Source: Dyadobacter sp. SG02 (GTDB lineage Bacteria > Bacteroidota > Bacteroidia > Cytophagales > Spirosomataceae). From it: a stretch of DNA of 64,000 bases. Under the pieces are notes generated by a model that had not been told where the DNA came from, did not search any database, and saw only the letters and a program-made list of their open reading frames with translations. This document shows, piece after piece, positions 60,318 to 64,000 of the stretch (position 1 is its first letter; each line of letters begins with the position of its first letter). The stretch spans positions 350,695-414,694 of the forward strand of contig NZ_FNYL01000007.1 in assembly GCF_900109045.1 (NCBI RefSeq), in the 5' to 3' direction. Position numbers and translations under genes: made by a program.

Positions 60318-61238
60318 TTACACCAACGCCGATTTATTTTTTCGAAGATCAAAAGCCGTTTCCGATAGTCTGCCAACTAGCTGGTACAAGGTAAGCAAGT
60401 CAATGTAAACTCCCCACTCCTGAGCAGACTGGCTGCTTAGGGAGTAAAGGCAAATCCGGTTAAGTTCCTGTTTCCACTTCTTTAGACTCTTGTATTCAAA
60501 AAATTCTGTCAAGAATTGAATAGTACCGGCAGGTAGTTCAATTTCTGCTTCCGGTCCTACGCCAGCTTTGCAAGTGACTTCGGCGGATGGTTTCGCCTTG
60601 GTTAGCCGTTTTTCCTTTTCGCCGCTCAGAATCAGGTAGGCAACATTGATGATCGATTCAACCTTTTCCAGAAGATAAAGTACGTCCGCAGGACAACCCT
60701 TGTCGTAATATTTTTCTTGACAACACACTTGCAGGATATCGTACAATCTCGCCTTAAAGCTTGTTAGGTCGTACGCGTCAAAAAAGGAATCAAGAATCGC
60801 GTACGGGTCATCGAATCCATCACGATGCCAGATCGAAAGGCGTTTAAGGCGCTTATTCAGCTTCTTGGGTAGGCTTCCTCGATTTGGCCGCCTCTCTGAT
60901 GATTCCAACTCCCCGGAAGATTCACGAGGCTCAATATGATCGCGTTCACCTGCTTTCGCTTTTGACAAAGACCGATGCTGATCCAACACAAACGACGCCT
61001 CAAGGTACACCACTAGATTCTCAAAAAAGTAGAGTTGCTCCCCAGGGCTGGCATCTACATGCTGGCCTTCGGCCGATATCGATGTTGAGAGCATCTGCCA
61101 CAGAAAGAACCTGCAATCAACAATCGTATAATTTCTCCAAAATTCCGGGAGTATTTTCTCCGGGCTCTCGGTCTCCTGACTTGATATCCAGACCGGTTTC
61201 AGATCCTTGCCATCTTCTGAAATATATCTCATCATCAT
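60318..61238 (-). CDS. Protein of unknown function from the integrative element
   Basis: The 306-residue product (ATG at 61238, the first of three tandem ATGs) has no recognised domain. It is mostly helical, with a charged middle (RESSGELESSERRPNRGSLP then KKLNKRLKRLSIWHRDG), CCQEKYYDKGCPADVLYLLE near the middle of the C-terminal half, and an LPAGTIQFLTEFFEYKSLKK segment. It is divergent from the XRE regulator at 61373, so that gene might control it. It may be a regulatory or transfer component; this is speculation. Confidence 0.6.
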   Translation of the reverse strand: MMMRYISEDGKDLKPVWISSQETESPEKILPEFWRNYTIVDCRFFLWQMLSTSISAEGQHVDASPGEQLYFFENLVVYLEASFVLDQHRSLSKAKAGERDHIEPRESSGELESSERRPNRGSLPKKLNKRLKRLSIWHRDGFDDPYAILDSFFDAYDLTSFKARLYDILQVCCQEKYYDKGCPADVLYLLEKVESIINVAYLILSGEKEKRLTKAKPSAEVTCKAGVGPEAEIELPAGTIQFLTEFFEYKSLKKWKQELNRICLYSLSSQSAQEWGVYIDLLTLYQLVGRLSETAFDLRKNKSALV

Positions 61239-61372
61239 CCCTGTTTGAGTGGAATAAATGGTGAAAATCGGAATTGATGTGATTCTAAAAAATACCAAAA
61301 CTTGGTTTCATAGCCCTAAAACAGCTATTTTAGGCTTTTGATCAGAACCAGAGAAACCTTATCTTTTGAAAA

Positions 61373-61801
61373 ATGAGCACTTCGCAAGAAATGACAAAAC
61401 ATATTCACCACGGCCGGAACATCAAGCGCTTTCGGGAAATGTTGGGAATCAAGCAGGAAGGCTTAGCCTTCGAGCTTGGCGAGGAATGGTCTCAAAAAAG
61501 GGTTTCGCTACTTGAGCAGAAGGAAGTCGTTGAACAGGAAATCCTGGATCAGGTTGCTCAGATACTGAAGGTTCCCGCAGAAGCAATCAAAAACTTCAGC
61601 GAAGAAGCGGCAATAAACATTATTGCCAGTACCTTGAATGATAATGCAGGGTCGATAAATAATAACTGCACCATCAACTTTAATCCTATTGAAAAATGGG
61701 TCGAGGCTTTGGATGAAAATCGAAAGCTTTATGAACGTTTACTTGCGTCCGAACAAGAGAAAGTCGAGCTACTCAGGAGATTGCTTGGCGATTCAAAATG
61801 A
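61373..61801 (+). CDS. XRE-type helix-turn-helix regulator
   Basis: The 142-residue protein has an N-terminal XRE DNA-binding domain (GRNIKRFREMLGIKQEGLAF then ELGEEWSQKRVSLLEQKEVV, about 14-53). An Asn-rich linker (DNAGSINNNCTINFNP) and a C-terminal coiled coil (EKWVEALDENRKLYERLLAS) follow. It is probably a dimeric element regulator. Its stop overlaps the start of the next gene (ATGA), and it is divergent from the gene at 61238. Confidence 0.88.
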   Translation: MSTSQEMTKHIHHGRNIKRFREMLGIKQEGLAFELGEEWSQKRVSLLEQKEVVEQEILDQVAQILKVPAEAIKNFSEEAAINIIASTLNDNAGSINNNCTINFNPIEKWVEALDENRKLYERLLASEQEKVELLRRLLGDSK

Positions 61802-62268
61802 TTTCAGTCTTGCGTTTTTTTACTGATGAATCCAAAGCAAAATGTGAAATCGAAATGCTTCGGCTTATAATTTGTGTCTTCTACTGCCATTCACTTTCAC
61901 CTGGCACCGGCATTTGTCAAGACGTATTATGCAAAGGTAAATATGATTCCCAGGTCAAGGAAATAGTGTACTCAGCGCCAGAAGTTAATACATCTTTTCC
62001 TGGCGGCATTTCCCAGTTCTACATCTATATCAATAAAGAGCTTGATATCACAGCAGAAAAGTTTGAAAAGCTTGGCTTAATAACGATTGCTTTTACAATT
62101 ACATCCACTGGTAAAGCTGTTGTTCGCCACATTAAAGCCAATGGCTCGGTTAGTTCTCAATTCGCTCGAAAGGTCCGTAATGCTTTTGGGAAAATGCCTC
62201 GCTGGATACCCGCCAAATGTGGTGGGCAAAACGTGGCAAGTAGCTACACGCTGCCAATTCGCGATTAG
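61798..62268 (+). CDS. TonB C-terminal-like protein
   Basis: The 156-residue product contains a TonB-C-like domain (about 65-154): PEVNTSFPGGISQFYIYINK, LGLITIAFTITSTGKAVVRH, and FGKMPRWIPAKCGGQNVASS then YTLPI. The GxG/PRW..A..GG..V.....LPI pattern is that of the energy-transducer TonB family. A hydrophobic stretch (LRLIICVFYC) near residue 20 could be a signal or anchor; a start at 61855 would put it at the N-terminus. The start at 61798 overlaps the regulator stop by 4 bp. It lacks the long Pro-rich TonB linker. Confidence 0.75.
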   Translation: MISVLRFFTDESKAKCEIEMLRLIICVFYCHSLSPGTGICQDVLCKGKYDSQVKEIVYSAPEVNTSFPGGISQFYIYINKELDITAEKFEKLGLITIAFTITSTGKAVVRHIKANGSVSSQFARKVRNAFGKMPRWIPAKCGGQNVASSYTLPIRD

Positions 62269-62364
62269 CTAGATAGCGCACTTCTTGTTTGCACCCTATG
62301 GCCATCGTTACTCAAAACAATTTCAGCAGACTTTAAATTTTTTCTTACAACCCCTCCATAATTG

Positions 62365-64000
62365 GTGACTGTTGCACAACTCATGAGGATTAAACCCACT
62401 TGGATTTCTATGTTGCAAAACCCAGATTAAGGGGTTGGGAGGTGTTGGCTAAAACCTCGATTTTGGTTAACTTCAGTACATGCAAGGAAAAAAGATTCAA
62501 CAGGAACGTTTGTTCATCAACTTTCAGCTTTCAGAGTATGTCCCGGCTGATAATTTCTACCGCCAGTTAAGCCAAATACTTGATCTTCGTTTCTTATACA
62601 AGAGCACGGCTGACTATTATGGAAGTGAAGGCCAAAAGAGTATCGATCCGGTCGTGTTTATGAAACTGATGCTAGTGGGATATCTTGAAAATCTTACCAG
62701 TGATAGGCGGATAATACGCACGTCGCGAATGCGGATGGATATTTTGTTCTTCCTGGGATATGACTTAGATGAAGAATTCCCCTGGCACTCAACGCTCAGT
62801 CGTACGCGCAAACTTTATGGAGAAGACCAGTTCATTACATTGTTTAAACAGGTGTTGAAGCTATGTGTAGACCATGGTTTGATCTCCGGAAAACGTCAGG
62901 CTATTGACAGTGCACTCGTGCGTGCAAATGCTTCTATCAGTAAGATGGTTGAAAAACAGGTCATGGCCGATGCCAACGTATACGTTCAGGAATTAGCTGA
63001 CAACGTTGATAAAGATGTTGCAGCGCTGGAAAAGCCAATTTGCAACGATAAAACTACTGGGACTAAAAGGGTTCCTGCATCAAATGAGAGCCACGTTAGC
63101 CCTTCGGATCCGGATGCGCGAATAACAATGAAGCCGGGAAAGCCAATGAACCTGTATTATCGCAGCCAGGTCAGTGTTGATACAGCTAGCCATCTTATTA
63201 CCTATATCGGTGCTTTTCCGGGTAATGCTGCTGACAATGTCAGCCTTCCCAAAATACTCGAAAAAATTGTCGAGAATATGCAGGAGCATAATATTCAAGT
63301 CAACGAAATACTAGCAGATACTGGTTACAGCAGTGGAGATGCTATGCGGTCTCTGGCTGAGCATAACATCGAAGGTTACATTCCCAATACTGCCAGTTAC
63401 AAAAAAGACAGGCAAGAAGAGGGATTTACTTATGATATTGGGAATGACCGATATACCTGCAAAAAGGGAGTGCATGCCACATTTAGATGCTATGAAAAAC
63501 TTGCTAAAAACAGGAAGCTCCAGAGAAAGATTTACCGAACCAATCCAGCAGACTGTATGAACTGCCCAATAAAAAGTACGTGTCTGAACTATATGGGGAC
63601 GAGAAGGATCAAGCACTCACTTGATAAGCCATTGTACGATCAGATGTACCAAAGAATGAGCAGCGATAGAGCCAAGACCTATAAAAAGCTTCGTTCCAGC
63701 ACTGTCGAGCCGGTAATTGGTTCACTAATCAATTATACTGGCATGGGTAGAATAAATGCAAAAGGCATTGAGCAGGCAAATAAATGTATGATTATGGCCG
63801 CCATCGCCTACAACTTGAAGAAATTGCTAAAATACAAGGCCGGGCTGTCGCCAAGCGCGACCGATTCCACGAAAAAAAGCATAGATGAGATCATTTACTC
63901 CCACCTATGCTACTTTAGGTTGGCAAGAGCGGTTCTACTATCGATATCTTGAAAGGCAAGTCAAAGCTCAAATCAAGCAGTAGTGTTGTGCAACAGCCAC
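62365..64000 (+). mobile_element. IS1182-family insertion sequence
   Basis: Terminal inverted repeats are GTGACTGTTGCACAAC at 62365-62380 and GTTGTGCAACAGCCAC at 63985-64000 (one mismatch). They enclose a single complete transposase gene at 62480-63952, giving an element of about 1.64 kb. The right end coincides with the window edge, so a target-site duplication cannot be checked. Confidence 0.88.
62480..63952 (+). CDS. IS1182-family transposase
   Basis: This 490-residue DDE transposase has the N-terminal DUF772-type domain (VFMKLMLVGYLENLTSDRRI, then PWHSTLSRTRKL) and the first Asp in QAIDSALVRANAS. The middle Asp lies in NEILADTGYSSGDAMRSLAE, a Cys cluster at CMNCPIKSTC, and a C-terminal Glu in SSTVEPVIGSLINYTGMGRI. 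It is full length with no internal stop, so the element could be active. Confidence 0.95.
   Translation: MQGKKIQQERLFINFQLSEYVPADNFYRQLSQILDLRFLYKSTADYYGSEGQKSIDPVVFMKLMLVGYLENLTSDRRIIRTSRMRMDILFFLGYDLDEEFPWHSTLSRTRKLYGEDQFITLFKQVLKLCVDHGLISGKRQAIDSALVRANASISKMVEKQVMADANVYVQELADNVDKDVAALEKPICNDKTTGTKRVPASNESHVSPSDPDARITMKPGKPMNLYYRSQVSVDTASHLITYIGAFPGNAADNVSLPKILEKIVENMQEHNIQVNEILADTGYSSGDAMRSLAEHNIEGYIPNTASYKKDRQEEGFTYDIGNDRYTCKKGVHATFRCYEKLAKNRKLQRKIYRTNPADCMNCPIKSTCLNYMGTRRIKHSLDKPLYDQMYQRMSSDRAKTYKKLRSSTVEPVIGSLINYTGMGRINAKGIEQANKCMIMAAIAYNLKKLLKYKAGLSPSATDSTKKSIDEIIYSHLCYFRLARAVLLSIS

Larger units (their letters stand above)
52749..64000. mobile_element. Integrative element at tRNA-Lys (left part)
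   Basis: The region begins at tRNA-Lys, with a tyrosine integrase at 53049. It continues with excisionase-like HTH genes (58673, 59188), an XRE regulator (61373), several unknown genes and an IS1182 element. Genes are sparser and more often unrecognised than in the core region before it. I see no second copy of the tRNA 3' end within the window, so the right boundary lies beyond 64000. The assignment is inferred from gene content and position. Confidence 0.65.

Overview
The window looks like a chromosomal segment of a Bacteroidota bacterium, most likely of the order Cytophagales and close to Dyadobacter (inferred from gene content, not from a marker gene). The grounds are three SusC/SusD pairs, a sigma/FecR surface-signalling pair, an ISAon1-type two-ORF insertion sequence, a Bacteroidota-type tyrosine integrase, VF530, DUF349 and CHRD proteins, and MutS-like, DoxX-like and PepSY proteins of the kind this group carries.

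Region 1 (1-7500) is mixed chromosome: the tail of an acetyltransferase, an aldo/keto reductase, a class C beta-lactamase-like serine hydrolase, a three-gene membrane operon ending in a PepSY protein (probably iron-related), and a divergent HxlR regulator/MFS exporter pair.

Region 2 (7599-34969) is the most distinctive part. Two minus-strand operons come first: DoxX-like protein, arylsulfatase, alpha/beta hydrolase; and SusC, SusD. They are followed by an 11-gene plus-strand run with almost no gaps: ECF sigma, FecR anti-sigma, STN-containing SusC, SusD, secreted cyanophycinase-like peptidase, second SusC, second SusD, two DoxX-like proteins, a monohaem cytochrome c, and a Tat-exported SoxC-like molybdopterin sulfite/sulfane dehydrogenase. 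A sulfatase, three related DoxX-like proteins and a SoxC/cytochrome pair together suggest uptake and periplasmic oxidation of a sulfur-containing organic compound under surface-signalling control. The substrate is unknown.

Region 3 (35012-52650) is mostly core: a MutS-like ATPase whose last codons come from an inserted ISAon1-type element, tRNA-Thr, a DUF349 protein, pdxH, gltA, miaA, an outer-membrane protein, an AraC-methyltransferase fusion, a Gfo/Idh/MocA oxidoreductase, VF530, a CbpA/CbpM chaperone pair, a DEAD-box helicase, a CHRD lipoprotein and an SH3-like membrane protein. An unusual pair of inverted 8-nt tandem arrays lies between pdxH and gltA.

Region 4 (52749-64000) looks like the left part of an integrative element in the 3' end of tRNA-Lys. 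It carries an integrase preceded by 12-bp repeats, a four-gene operon (serine hydrolase, membrane protein, ECF sigma, membrane protein), a macrodomain protein, several genes of unknown function, small excisionase-like HTH genes, an XRE regulator coupled to a TonB-C-like protein, and an IS1182-family element that reaches the last base of the window. The far end of the island is not visible.
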